This document shows positions 1-8,736 of a stretch of 45,484 nt of DNA, piece by piece. Position numbers and translations under genes: made by a program. A model generated the notes under the pieces. The model was not told the origin of the DNA and searched no databases. It saw only the letters and a program-made list of their open reading frames with translations. The stretch's first letter is position 1, and each line of letters begins with the position of its first letter. The stretch is from Acidulodesulfobacterium_A sp049965795 (GTDB taxonomy: Bacteria > SZUA-79 > Acidulodesulfobacterales > Acidulodesulfobacteraceae): assembly GCA_049965795.1 (NCBI GenBank), contig JBMFVW010000013.1, positions 1 to 45,484 of the forward strand, read 5' to 3'.

Positions 1-62
1 TAAATCCCTAATTAGTTTGACTTTTTTAAAATAATGGTTTAAAATTAATCATCGACCGCTGT

Positions 63-92
63 TTGTAAAAATTTAACCGATTGGAATATAAT
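63..92 (+). promoter_or_regulatory. Possible promoter of the pyruvate carboxylase operon
   Basis: TTGTAA (63-68) and a perfect TATAAT (87-92) are separated by 18 bases, giving a start near base 99 and a leader of about 80 bases. A second TATAAA at 166-171 lies exactly 7 bases before the ATG at 179 and could give a leaderless transcript. This is pattern matching only; the rest of bases 1-178 shows nothing recognisable. Confidence 0.4.
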
Positions 93-178
93 ACAAACCG
101 CTTCCGCGAACACAGCCTTAATCGTTTTTCTAATTAAAATATTTCAATAATATAGAAGATAAGTCTATAAAAAATTTT

Positions 179-1603
179 ATGAAACAGTTCAAAAAAGTAT
201 TAATAGCCAACAGGGGAGAAATCGCTTCCAGAATCATAAGGGCTTGCAAAGAGCTTGGAATTAAAACTGTAGCTATTTATTCCGAAGCAGACAGCCAGGC
301 TCTTCACGTTAAAAAAGCGGATGAAGCTTACTTAGTCGGTCCCGGCCCTATATCGGGCTATTTAAATATTAATAGGATAGTAGATTTAGCTATTAATACC
401 GGAGCGGACGCAATACACCCCGGATACGGATTTTTATCGGAAAATCCGAAATTTCCGGAAGTCTGCGAAAAAAGGGGAGTAATATTTATAGGCCCTTCTT
501 CAAAAACTATCGCGATGATGGGCGACAAAATAGAATCCAAAAGACTAATGAGGTCGGTAGGCGTTCCCGTAGTGGAAGGATCCGAAGGCGGGGTGGAATC
601 GGAGGAAGAAGCTGTTGCCGTAGCAAATAAGATTGGTTATCCCGTCATGATAAAAGCTTCTGCGGGCGGCGGCGGAAAAGGAATCAGGATATGTTTTAAC
701 GACGGAGAGCTTGTTAAAAATTTTTCTTTATCCCGTTCGGAAGCAGAAAAAGCATTCGCCAATCCAGAAGTTTTTATAGAAAAATACATAGAAAAGCCGC
801 ACCATATCGAGTTTCAAATACTGGCGGATAATTACGGAAATATTATACATCTCGGCGAAAGAGACTGTTCTATACAGAGAAGGCATCAAAAACTGATAGA
901 AATAGCACCGTCGCTTATACTTACCGAAGAAACCCGCAGAAAAATGGGGGAATCGTCTATAAAAGCAGCACGGGCATGCAATTACCGCAATGCGGGAACC
1001 ATAGAATATATAGTCGATAAAAACGGCAATTACTATTTTATGGAAATGAACACCAGAATACAGGTGGAGCACAGTGTCACCGAAATAGTTACCGGAGTCG
1101 ATATAGTCGGTGAACAGATACTGATAGCTATGGGTAAAGAGCTGGACATTAGACAGGAAGACGTTTCCATGAGGGGTTATGCCATAGAATGCCGCATAAA
1201 CGCAGAAAATCCCAGAAAAGATTTTGTTCCGAGCACCGGAAAAGTTACGGCGTATTATTCTCCCGGAGGAATCGGAGTAAGAATAGACGGCGCAGTTTAT
1301 AAAGATTATGTAATCCAGCCTTTTTACGATTCCATGATTGCTAAACTGACCGTTAGCGGCAGAACTTGGGAAGAAACCGTGCGCAGAGCGCAGAGGGCTT
1401 TAGACGAATATGTTATTAAAGGCGTTAAGACCACTATACCTTTTCAGCTTAGAATAGTTCAGGACGAAGATTTTTTAAAAGGAAATTTTGATACGCACTT
1501 TATAGACGAAAGGCTTTATTTGAGGGATTATAAGCCGCAGAAAGATCCTTTTGACAGGATACTTGCAATATCTGCTGCTATTGCTGCTTATTACGGAATT
1601 TAA
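179..1603 (+). CDS. pycA: Pyruvate carboxylase subunit A (biotin carboxylase)
   Basis: This 474-residue protein is a biotin carboxylase: it uses ATP and bicarbonate to carboxylate biotin on a partner protein. The N-terminal NRGEIASRI motif (11-19), the ATP-grasp glycine-rich loop SAGGGGKGIR (161-170) and the catalytic EMNTRIQVEH (about 291-300) are all present, and the length is normal for AccC/PycA. The next gene, 27 bases downstream, is a carboxyltransferase with its own biotin domain, so the pair is best read as two-subunit pyruvate carboxylase making oxaloacetate. Acetyl-CoA carboxylase AccC is the alternative, but no accB lies next to it. No Shine-Dalgarno sequence precedes the ATG. Confidence 0.9.
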   Translation: MKQFKKVLIANRGEIASRIIRACKELGIKTVAIYSEADSQALHVKKADEAYLVGPGPISGYLNINRIVDLAINTGADAIHPGYGFLSENPKFPEVCEKRGVIFIGPSSKTIAMMGDKIESKRLMRSVGVPVVEGSEGGVESEEEAVAVANKIGYPVMIKASAGGGGKGIRICFNDGELVKNFSLSRSEAEKAFANPEVFIEKYIEKPHHIEFQILADNYGNIIHLGERDCSIQRRHQKLIEIAPSLILTEETRRKMGESSIKAARACNYRNAGTIEYIVDKNGNYYFMEMNTRIQVEHSVTEIVTGVDIVGEQILIAMGKELDIRQEDVSMRGYAIECRINAENPRKDFVPSTGKVTAYYSPGGIGVRIDGAVYKDYVIQPFYDSMIAKLTVSGRTWEETVRRAQRALDEYVIKGVKTTIPFQLRIVQDEDFLKGNFDTHFIDERLYLRDYKPQKDPFDRILAISAAIAAYYGI

Positions 1604-1630
1604 TAGGAAATTAAAGGAAGGTATTAATAT

Positions 1631-3532
1631 ATGGAAGAAAAAACCTACATAAGAAAAATAGGCGTTATGGAAACCGCTCTAAGAGATGCCCACCAGTCTC
1701 TTTTGGCTACAAGAATGATTACGCCTGATATACTGGGGATAGCTAATGTTTTGGACAATATAGGATTCTGGTCGCTTGAGGTATGGGGAGGAGCGACCTT
1801 TGATTCCTGCCTAAGGTTTTTGAAAGAAGACCCGTGGGAAAGGCTTAGAAGATTAAGAAAAGCATATAAAAATTCAAGGCTGCAGATGCTTTTAAGGGGT
1901 CAAAATTTAGTCGGCTACAGACATTACGCCGACGACGTCGTAGAGAAATTTGTTTCTTTGAGCGCCGATAACGGCATAGACGTATTTAGAATTTTCGATT
2001 CCCTTAACGATTTTAGAAACATAAAAAAAGCGGTAGAAGTCGCAAAAAAGAAAAAAAAGATCGTAGAAGCGACAATATGTTACACCACAAGCCCTGTTCA
2101 TACAAACGAGCTTTTTACTCAAATGGCGGTCGAACTTGAAAATATGGGCGCAGATACTATATGTATAAAAGATATGGCGGGATTGCTTTCTCCTGCAAAT
2201 GCATATAATCTGGTTTCTATGATTAAGAAAAAAATCGGTCTGCCGATACATGTTCACTCTCATTCCACCAGCGGATTTGCATCTATGTCGCTTCTTAAAG
2301 CCGTAGAAGCAGGCGCGGATATTATAGATACGGCGATTTCTTCCATGTCCTGCGGAACATCGCATCCGCCCACCGAATCCATGGTTTTTACGTTATCCGA
2401 AATGGGCTACGACGTTGATCTTGACCTTGAAAAACTTAAGGAAGTTGCAGATTATTTTAGAAGCGTCAGAAAAAGATACGCCGCTTTGGAGAGCGAATAT
2501 ACTAATATTAATGCCGACATTATAGTAACGCAAGTTCCGGGCGGAATGATGTCTAATCTGGCAAGCCAGCTTAAGGAACAGAACGCGCTCGATAAAATGG
2601 AAGAGGTGCTTTATGAAGTGCCCCAGGTCAGGGAAGATTTCGGCTATCCGCCGCTTGTTACTCCTTCTTCTCAGATAGTAGGGACTCAAGCCGCCCTTAA
2701 CGTAATAACGGGAGAAAAATATAAAGTTGTTACCAGCGAAACTAAAAATTATCTAAAAGGTTATTACGGCAAGCCGCCCGCCGAAATTAATCCGGAGATA
2801 CAAAAAAAAGTGCTTGGGAACGAAGAAGTAGTAACCGTAAGGCCTGCGGATTTAATAGAACCGGAAATGTCGAAGGAATATAAAGATATTAAAGAGTTCG
2901 ATATAAACGAAGAGGATTTATTGTCTTACGTATTGTTTCCGAATATAGCTTTAGAATTTTTTAAAGCAAGAAAAGAAGGCAGTCTTCCAGACTATTCAAA
3001 GCCTACGGATACGGATGCTCTAAAAAATTTATCGGAAGAGAATAAAATATCCGCAGAAGTTTTAGATTCTTCTATTCTTGCAAAAGACGGAGGATTGGCC
3101 CCGAGCGAATTTATCGTTACCGTTCACGGCGAAAGCTATAAGATTAAAATTGCCGGAGCCGGACATAAATCCGACCAAAAAAGACCCTTCTTTTTAAACG
3201 TGGACGGCACTCTTGAAGAGGTCGTAATAGAATCTCTTACCGAAATAGTTCCAAGCGCCGGCGGCGAAATAGTAGGCGAAAGCATAGCGCGGTCGAAAAG
3301 ACCTTCGCCGAAAAGAGAAGGCGACGTTTATGCGCCTATGCCCGGAAGAATTACTAAAGTTATGGTTAAAGCAGGCGACTCGGTTAAAGCAGGCGATACG
3401 GTTTTAATAGTGGAAGCTATGAAGATGGAAAATGAAATACATACTCCTATAGACGGAACGGTCAAAGAGATTTACATAAAAGAAGGGGACAGCGTAAATC
3501 CCGACGAAACTTTGATTTACGTAGAGTCGTAA
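1631..3532 (+). CDS. pycB: Pyruvate carboxylase subunit B (carboxyltransferase plus biotin carrier)
   Basis: The 633-residue protein has an N-terminal DRE-TIM carboxyltransferase barrel starting at ETALRDAHQSLLATRM (about 14-29), with the metal/lysine site CIKDMAG near 180 and HVHSHST near 210. A PycB/OadA conserved domain follows, and a C-terminal biotinyl domain carries EAMKMENE with biotin-accepting Lys598. It transfers carboxyl from biotin to pyruvate. The same architecture occurs in oxaloacetate decarboxylase alpha, but no membrane beta or gamma subunit is adjacent and a biotin carboxylase is, so pyruvate carboxylase is preferred. A good ribosome site (AAGGAAGG) lies before the ATG. Confidence 0.9.
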   Translation: MEEKTYIRKIGVMETALRDAHQSLLATRMITPDILGIANVLDNIGFWSLEVWGGATFDSCLRFLKEDPWERLRRLRKAYKNSRLQMLLRGQNLVGYRHYADDVVEKFVSLSADNGIDVFRIFDSLNDFRNIKKAVEVAKKKKKIVEATICYTTSPVHTNELFTQMAVELENMGADTICIKDMAGLLSPANAYNLVSMIKKKIGLPIHVHSHSTSGFASMSLLKAVEAGADIIDTAISSMSCGTSHPPTESMVFTLSEMGYDVDLDLEKLKEVADYFRSVRKRYAALESEYTNINADIIVTQVPGGMMSNLASQLKEQNALDKMEEVLYEVPQVREDFGYPPLVTPSSQIVGTQAALNVITGEKYKVVTSETKNYLKGYYGKPPAEINPEIQKKVLGNEEVVTVRPADLIEPEMSKEYKDIKEFDINEEDLLSYVLFPNIALEFFKARKEGSLPDYSKPTDTDALKNLSEENKISAEVLDSSILAKDGGLAPSEFIVTVHGESYKIKIAGAGHKSDQKRPFFLNVDGTLEEVVIESLTEIVPSAGGEIVGESIARSKRPSPKREGDVYAPMPGRITKVMVKAGDSVKAGDTVLIVEAMKMENEIHTPIDGTVKEIYIKEGDSVNPDETLIYVES

Positions 3533-3576
3533 ACTTATAAATTTGCGGTATAATTTATATAGGACGGTGTTTTAAA

Positions 3577-4398
3577 TTGATTAGAAAAGCTGCGGCAATG
3601 GGTTATTTTTATCCTGAAGGATTAAATAGCATAAATAATTTCATAGATTCCTTTAAAGCAGATATACCGGTCACTGGAAAAAAAATAGACGCATTTGGGA
3701 TTATATCGCCGCATGCCGGCTATGTATATTCCGGAAAAATTGCTTATGAAGGATATTACGGCATCGATATAAAAAACAATATAATCATTATAGGTCCGAA
3801 CCATACCGGTATGGGAGCGGACTATTCGGTAATGAATAAAGGAAAATACGATTTTAAAGATTTTTCCGTTCCTATTAATTCAAAACTCGCCGACGCTATT
3901 ATCGACGGAGCAGACAGTCCTTTTATTGCCGACGAGCAGGCTCATTTAAGGGAGCATTCCGTCGAAGTTCAGATTCCTCTTATATATAATTTAAAAAAAG
4001 ATTTTTCCATAGTTCCTATAGTTGTTTCGTTTATCAGGTACATTGATGTTCTTAACGTTTCAAAAGCTATATATAACGCTTTAAAAAAACTGAATTTAAT
4101 AGACGACGTTTTGATAGTTGCAAGTTCCGATATGACGCATTACGAACCGGCAGAGTCGGCAAAATATAAAGACGATATCGCAATAAAAGAAATATTGGAT
4201 TTAAATGCGCAGGGCTTGTACGAAAAAGTAAGGTTGCACGATATTACGATGTGCGGTTTTATTCCCGCTTCTATAATGATTAACGTCGCCAAAATGGCCG
4301 GACGAACAAAAGCAAAACTTATAGGATATACCAATTCGGGAGAAGTTACCGGCGATTACTCAAGCGTAGTCGGATATTCTTCTATAGTTGTATATTAG
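3577..4398 (+). CDS. amrB: MEMO1 family (AmmeMemoRadiSam system protein B-like)
   Basis: The 273-residue protein belongs to the MEMO family, a fold related to class III extradiol dioxygenases. It begins IRKAAAMGYFYPEG, the family's usual N-terminus, and has SPHAGYVYSG (His47), GPNHTGMG (His76) and a REHSVEVQIP segment, which are characteristic histidine-containing motifs. The start is TTG, preceded by AGGACGGTG; an internal ATG would cut off the conserved N-terminus. MEMO proteins in bacteria often accompany AmmeMemoRadiSam radical-SAM and AMMECR1 proteins, but neither is in this window. Molecular function is unknown. A TATAAT at 3549-3554 may be a promoter, though no good -35 box is seen. 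Confidence 0.85.
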   Translation: MIRKAAAMGYFYPEGLNSINNFIDSFKADIPVTGKKIDAFGIISPHAGYVYSGKIAYEGYYGIDIKNNIIIIGPNHTGMGADYSVMNKGKYDFKDFSVPINSKLADAIIDGADSPFIADEQAHLREHSVEVQIPLIYNLKKDFSIVPIVVSFIRYIDVLNVSKAIYNALKKLNLIDDVLIVASSDMTHYEPAESAKYKDDIAIKEILDLNAQGLYEKVRLHDITMCGFIPASIMINVAKMAGRTKAKLIGYTNSGEVTGDYSSVVGYSSIVVY

Positions 4399-4416
4399 GG
4401 AAATATCTAATTTGAG

Positions 4417-4445
4417 ACGGGGACAGAATTAAATTCTGTCCCCGT
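4417..4445. repeat. Palindromic element, family A, copy 1
   Basis: Two perfect 14-base arms (ACGGGGACAGAATT and its complement) are separated by a single base. Near-identical palindromes occur at 18628-18656, 32019-32046 and 40781-40808. It is directly followed (4454-4470) by a half copy of the second element family, ending CTGACACCTTTTCC. The element lies between amrB and gltX and resembles REP-type dispersed repeats. Confidence 0.85.
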
Positions 4446-4453
4446 ATTTAGGT

Positions 4454-4470
4454 AATCTGACACCTTTTCC
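4454..4470. repeat. Half copy of hairpin element family B
   Basis: AATCTGACACCTTTTCC matches the right arm of the intact hairpin at 18584-18607 with one substitution. No left arm is found here. It sits 8 bases after a family A palindrome. Its CTGACA could serve as a -35 box for gltX, but the matching -10 is poor. Confidence 0.6.
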
Positions 4471-4494
4471 TATACATTTATTATTTTATTTATT

Positions 4495-5943
4495 ATGGAT
4501 ACAATAAAAACAAGATTTGCTCCGAGCCCTACGGGTTATCTGCATATAGGCGGAGCCAGGACGGCACTTTTTAATTATGTTTATGCCAAACATAACGGAG
4601 GAAAGTTTGTTTTAAGAATTGAAGATACCGATTTTGAACGTTCCGAAAAAATATTCGAAGAAGATATAATAGAAAGCCTTAAGTGGATGTCTATAATATC
4701 GGACGAAGAAATATTGCATCAGTCGGAACGTCTCAGTATATATAATTCTTACGTCGAGAAACTTTTAAAAGAAGAAAAGGCTTATTACTGTTTTTGCTCA
4801 AAAGAACTTTTGGAAGAAGACAGAAATAAACTTACGGCGGAAAATAAAAAACCTATGTACGTCGGCAGATGCAGGGAATTAAAGCCGGACGCAGAAAAGT
4901 TAAAGACGCCGCACGTTATAAGGTTTAAAGTGGACAGAGAAGCCGGATCCGCCACGTTTTTTAAAGACTTAATAAGAAATCAGGTTGTAAGTATAGAAAA
5001 CAAAGAAATAGACGATTTCGTAATAGTAAGGGAAGACGGAATCCCTACTTATAACTTTGCGGTAGTAATAGACGATGCTCTGTCCGGAATAACGCACGTG
5101 TTAAGAGGCGATGACCATGTAAGCAATACCCCTAAGCAGATAATGCTGTATAATGCTTTAGGTTTTAAAGTGCCGGAATTTGCCCATGTTTCCATGATAC
5201 TCGGTCCCGACGGCAAAAGACTTTCTAAAAGGCACGGCGCTACGTCCGTCATTCAGTACAAAAAAGAAGGATTTTTGCCTGAAGCTTTAGTTAATTATCT
5301 CATAAGACTCGGCTGGTCTCACGGCAACGACGAAATACTTTCTATGGATGAAATCGTAAAATTTTTCGATTTAAAAAACATAAGCAAGTCCGCCGCTATT
5401 TTTAATACCGAAAAATTATTATGGCTTAATTCCCATTATATAAAATTGAAAGACCCGTTTGCCTTAATAAGCCTTATAAACGATATATCGGAAGATTCGC
5501 AAACAAAGCTTAATGAAGACATAAAAACGGCGGCGCTTGTAGATTCTCTTAAAACTCGCTCCAAAACTCTCGTCGAATTAAGGCAGAAATTAGATTTTTT
5601 CTTAAATAAAAACGTTGAATATAATGCCGGCGTTATTAACGAATTTAATTTTAATCAAAACGATGCGGATTTTCTGTCGGCTTTTAAGAATTTTATAATA
5701 ACCTTAGACGATAAAATTTTTAGTGACGTAAAAAATATGGACGGATTAAAATCATCTATAGAATCCATAAAAAACTCTTTTAACGATTTTCTTTCGCAAA
5801 ACGGATGGACGATGAAAGAAAAAGCCATGATTATAAGACTTGCTTTTACCGGAGAAAAAGTAAGCCCGCCCATATACGAAATGATATTTTCGCTCGGAAA
5901 AGAAAGATGCGTTGAAAGAATAGAGGCTTTTTTATGCCGTTAA
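4495..5943 (+). CDS. gltX: Glutamate--tRNA ligase
   Basis: This 482-residue class I aminoacyl-tRNA synthetase charges tRNA-Glu in the cytoplasm. The HIGH-type signature PSPTGYLHIGGARTALFNY is at the N-terminus (about 9-27) and the KMSKS-type loop is KRLSKRHGA near residue 242. The C-terminal anticodon-binding domain is full length. No Shine-Dalgarno sequence is visible before the ATG, where the region is almost pure A and T. The stop codon overlaps the start of rnhB by 10 bases, so the two are probably translationally coupled. Whether the enzyme is discriminating or also charges tRNA-Gln cannot be read from this sequence. Confidence 0.95.
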   Translation: MDTIKTRFAPSPTGYLHIGGARTALFNYVYAKHNGGKFVLRIEDTDFERSEKIFEEDIIESLKWMSIISDEEILHQSERLSIYNSYVEKLLKEEKAYYCFCSKELLEEDRNKLTAENKKPMYVGRCRELKPDAEKLKTPHVIRFKVDREAGSATFFKDLIRNQVVSIENKEIDDFVIVREDGIPTYNFAVVIDDALSGITHVLRGDDHVSNTPKQIMLYNALGFKVPEFAHVSMILGPDGKRLSKRHGATSVIQYKKEGFLPEALVNYLIRLGWSHGNDEILSMDEIVKFFDLKNISKSAAIFNTEKLLWLNSHYIKLKDPFALISLINDISEDSQTKLNEDIKTAALVDSLKTRSKTLVELRQKLDFFLNKNVEYNAGVINEFNFNQNDADFLSAFKNFIITLDDKIFSDVKNMDGLKSSIESIKNSFNDFLSQNGWTMKEKAMIIRLAFTGEKVSPPIYEMIFSLGKERCVERIEAFLCR

Positions 5944-6503
5944 AAATATGCGGAATAGATGAATCCGGCAGGGGCTGTCTTGCAGGTCCGGTAGTATCGG
6001 CGGCGGTGATAATAGATAAAAATAAAATTCCTTCCGGTATAAAAGACTCCAAACAGTTAACCGAGCTAAAAAGAAAAGAGTTCTATAAGATTATTTTAAG
6101 TTCCGCCGTATCATATTCGATAGGCATCGCTTCTAATTTAGAAGTTGATAAAATTAATATTCTTAAAGCGGCTATGCTTTCGATGGAAAGAGCTTTTGAC
6201 GGCTTATATGTAAAGCCCGACGTCGTAATTATAGACGGTCCGTATGCACCGGACGGCTTAACTGATATTTCGGGATTAAAAGTAATACCGGTAATAAAAG
6301 GCGACGACAGGGTAAAAATTGTTTCCTGCGCTTCCGTAATTGCAAAGGTTTTTAGGGACGGACTAATGTCGGACATCGACGAAAAATATCCGGAATACGG
6401 TTTTAAAAAACACAAAGGTTATGCAACCGTCGAACATAAAAAAAATATTAGAAAATACGGTTTTACGGAAATCCACAGGAAAACTTTTAATTGTAATTTT
6501 TAG
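5934..6503 (+). CDS. rnhB: Ribonuclease HII
   Basis: The 189-residue protein cleaves RNA in RNA-DNA hybrids, removing single ribonucleotides misincorporated in DNA. The N-terminal GIDESGRG motif gives catalytic Asp9 and Glu10. The later VIIDGPY and the GDDRVKIVSCASVIAKV block complete the type 2 RNase H signature, and the length is typical. The start overlaps gltX by 10 bases. The C-terminus ends in the usual HKGYATVEHKK...HRKTF region. Confidence 0.95.
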   Translation: MPLKICGIDESGRGCLAGPVVSAAVIIDKNKIPSGIKDSKQLTELKRKEFYKIILSSAVSYSIGIASNLEVDKINILKAAMLSMERAFDGLYVKPDVVIIDGPYAPDGLTDISGLKVIPVIKGDDRVKIVSCASVIAKVFRDGLMSDIDEKYPEYGFKKHKGYATVEHKKNIRKYGFTEIHRKTFNCNF

Positions 6504-6571
6504 ATACAAAGATGGAATTCAATACCGCTCTCTTAACAAATTGAAAAGGATAAATTTAGAGGAAAAGGTGT

Positions 6572-6958
6572 ATGAACGGCAAGTCGTTAAATAAAGCTAA
6601 GGGAGACGAAGGAGAAGCGGTTGCGGCAGAGTTTTTAGAAAAAATAGGATACAGAATTATTAAAAAAAATTTTAAAAAAGGCAGACACGAAATAGACATT
6701 ATTGCCGAAAACGAAAGCGGCAATTTAAATTTTATAGAAGTCAAGACTAGATTTAAAAGTATGTTCGGCAAGCCTTACGAAGCGGTAAATAAAAAGAAAC
6801 TTTCAACTATTATAGACGTATCTAATTTTTTTTTAATGCAGTCATATGCATCTAATATAAAAAACGATAATAAATCTATAAATTACGGCGTAATTTCCAT
6901 AGAATATATAGAACGCGGTTCGATTAAATTAATTTTTTTTGAAAATATTCTCGAATGA
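6572..6958 (+). CDS. yraN: YraN/UPF0102 family endonuclease-like protein
   Basis: The 128-residue protein matches the UPF0102 family, a restriction-endonuclease-like fold. KGDEGEAVAAEFLEKIGY provides the N-terminal acidic helix, and GRHEIDIIAE followed by FIEVKTR gives the D...ExK metal site. The family's physiological role is not settled, although it is often near rnhB, as here. A Shine-Dalgarno-like GAGGAAAAGG precedes the ATG. Its stop overlaps the next start as ATGA. Confidence 0.88.
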   Translation: MNGKSLNKAKGDEGEAVAAEFLEKIGYRIIKKNFKKGRHEIDIIAENESGNLNFIEVKTRFKSMFGKPYEAVNKKKLSTIIDVSNFFLMQSYASNIKNDNKSINYGVISIEYIERGSIKLIFFENILE

Positions 6959-7845
6959 AAAATAAAAACAATAACCGTGTAAACGTCTGCTTAGCGCAGA
7001 CTGACCCCAAAACGGGGGATTTAAAAAAAAATATAGAAAGCCATATTGAAATTATTTCCTCTGCAAAAAACAAAGGGGCGGAAATAGTAATTTTTCCGGA
7101 ACTTTCTCTTACGGGCTATTTTTTAAAAGACTCTGTTTACGATTTAGGCGTCGATATTAATTCCGGCAAAGCCGCAATCTTCGAGCCTATTTATAAAATA
7201 TCGGAAGAACTAAATATCGCTGTTATAGCAGGTTTCGTAGAAAAAGACGCTGATTTTAATTTTTATAATTCGACTTTTTGCGTTTCTGACGGAAAACTTA
7301 TTAGCGTCCACAGAAAGGTTTATCTGCCTACTTACGGCATGTTTGAAGAATTGAGGTATTTTAAGCCGGGGGACGGGTTCGGCGTTTTCGGTTTAAACGG
7401 CGTTAAAATTTCAGTATTAACATGCGAAGATGCATGGCATCTTTCGTCGTCTTATATTGCCGTCAATAAAGGCGCACATATAATTATAATCAACTCAGCT
7501 TCTCCGGCGAGAGGGATAACCGGCGGACTTAATAAATTTAATTCGACGAAAATGTGGGAAGAACTGCTTTCTGTTATAGCTTTCTACTATAAAAGTTACG
7601 TTATATACGTGAACAGGGTCGGCTTCGAAGACGGCATAGGATTTTCCGGTGGTTCGTGCATAGTAAATCCTTCCGGCAATATCGAAAGCAAAATGGAATA
7701 TATAGAAACAGGAGAAATTATATCGGAAGTAAATTTAAACCTGCTTAATAATGAAAGATTTAAAACGCCTCTTTTACGCGACGAAAATTTAAATCTGACT
7801 CTTAAAGAATTAGAAAATATAATTAATAACAATAAAGTTAAGTGA
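6955..7845 (+). CDS. Nitrilase-family glutaminase subunit of split NAD synthetase
   Basis: This 296-residue protein is a C-N hydrolase with the complete nitrilase triad: Glu49 in FPELSLTGY, Lys121 in HRKVYLPTYG and Cys157 in LTCEDAWH. The sequence around the triad resembles the glutaminase domain of glutamine-dependent NAD synthetase, where it supplies ammonia. Here it is a separate gene 10 bases before nadE, so the two probably form a split version of the usual fused enzyme. Such a role is inferred from similarity and adjacency; a stand-alone amidase is possible. It overlaps yraN by 4 bases. Confidence 0.82.
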   Translation: MKNKNNNRVNVCLAQTDPKTGDLKKNIESHIEIISSAKNKGAEIVIFPELSLTGYFLKDSVYDLGVDINSGKAAIFEPIYKISEELNIAVIAGFVEKDADFNFYNSTFCVSDGKLISVHRKVYLPTYGMFEELRYFKPGDGFGVFGLNGVKISVLTCEDAWHLSSSYIAVNKGAHIIIINSASPARGITGGLNKFNSTKMWEELLSVIAFYYKSYVIYVNRVGFEDGIGFSGGSCIVNPSGNIESKMEYIETGEIISEVNLNLLNNERFKTPLLRDENLNLTLKELENIINNNKVK

Positions 7846-7855
7846 AAAGATTTTT

Positions 7856-8731
7856 ATGAAGCATAAAATCGAACTGCCAAAAATAGACGAATTAAATTTT
7901 CCATTAATTTATAAGCATCTCGGTAATTTTATTAAAAGCGAGGTTTTAAAGGCTGGAGTAAACAGGGTAGTTCTTGGTTTGTCCGGCGGCATAGATTCGG
8001 CGTCATCCTGTTTTTTGGCTGCAAGCGCGCTTGGAAAAGATAACGTAACGGCTTTAATAATGCCTTATGAAAGCAGTTCCAAGTCGAGCATGGAGGATGC
8101 TTTAAAAGTTGCAAATACGCTCGGCATTAAATATTACGTTTTAGATATATCTAAGCAGATAAACGAATATTTTAAGAATGAGACCGAGGGAAGCGGAAAT
8201 GCCGATGCGGCAGGCGTCGGTATAACCTTAAAACTTAGAAAAGGCAATAAAATGGCCAGAGAAAGGATGTCCATTCTGTATGATTATTCATATAAGCTGA
8301 ATTCGTTAGTGCTCGGCACAAGTAATAAATCGGAACTGCTTTTAGGCTACGGAACTTTATACGGCGACATGGCTTCGGCTTTAAATCCTATAGGAGATAT
8401 TTATAAAACTCAGATTTACCAGCTTGCGGAGCATCTCGGCATACCAAAAACTATTATAAGTAAGCCGCCGTCGGCCGATTTATGGGAAGGGCAGTCGGAT
8501 GAATCGGAACTTGGTTTTACCTATAAAATGGCGGACGATATAATGTATCTCTTAATAGATAAAATGTACAAGCCTGAAGTAGTAATTTCTTTAGGTTTTG
8601 AAGAAAATATCGTAAACAAAATATACGAAAAAATAAAAAAATCGCAGTATAAAAGACGGATGCCTTTAATAGCGAAGGTTTCGGAACGGACTATAAATAT
8701 TGATTTTAGATATTTAAGGGACTGGGCATAG
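7856..8731 (+). CDS. nadE: NAD synthetase (synthetase domain)
   Basis: The 291-residue protein forms NAD from nicotinate adenine dinucleotide, ATP and ammonia. The N-type ATP pyrophosphatase P-loop LGLSGGIDSASS is near residue 41, and TSNKSELLLGYGTLYGDMASALNPIGDIYKTQ, a strong NadE signature, is central. The fold ends shortly afterwards, so the glutaminase domain of the larger enzyme is absent from this polypeptide and is encoded just upstream. Together they would allow glutamine as nitrogen donor. Confidence 0.93.
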   Translation: MKHKIELPKIDELNFPLIYKHLGNFIKSEVLKAGVNRVVLGLSGGIDSASSCFLAASALGKDNVTALIMPYESSSKSSMEDALKVANTLGIKYYVLDISKQINEYFKNETEGSGNADAAGVGITLKLRKGNKMARERMSILYDYSYKLNSLVLGTSNKSELLLGYGTLYGDMASALNPIGDIYKTQIYQLAEHLGIPKTIISKPPSADLWEGQSDESELGFTYKMADDIMYLLIDKMYKPEVVISLGFEENIVNKIYEKIKKSQYKRRMPLIAKVSERTINIDFRYLRDWA

Positions 8732-8736
8732 TCTTT

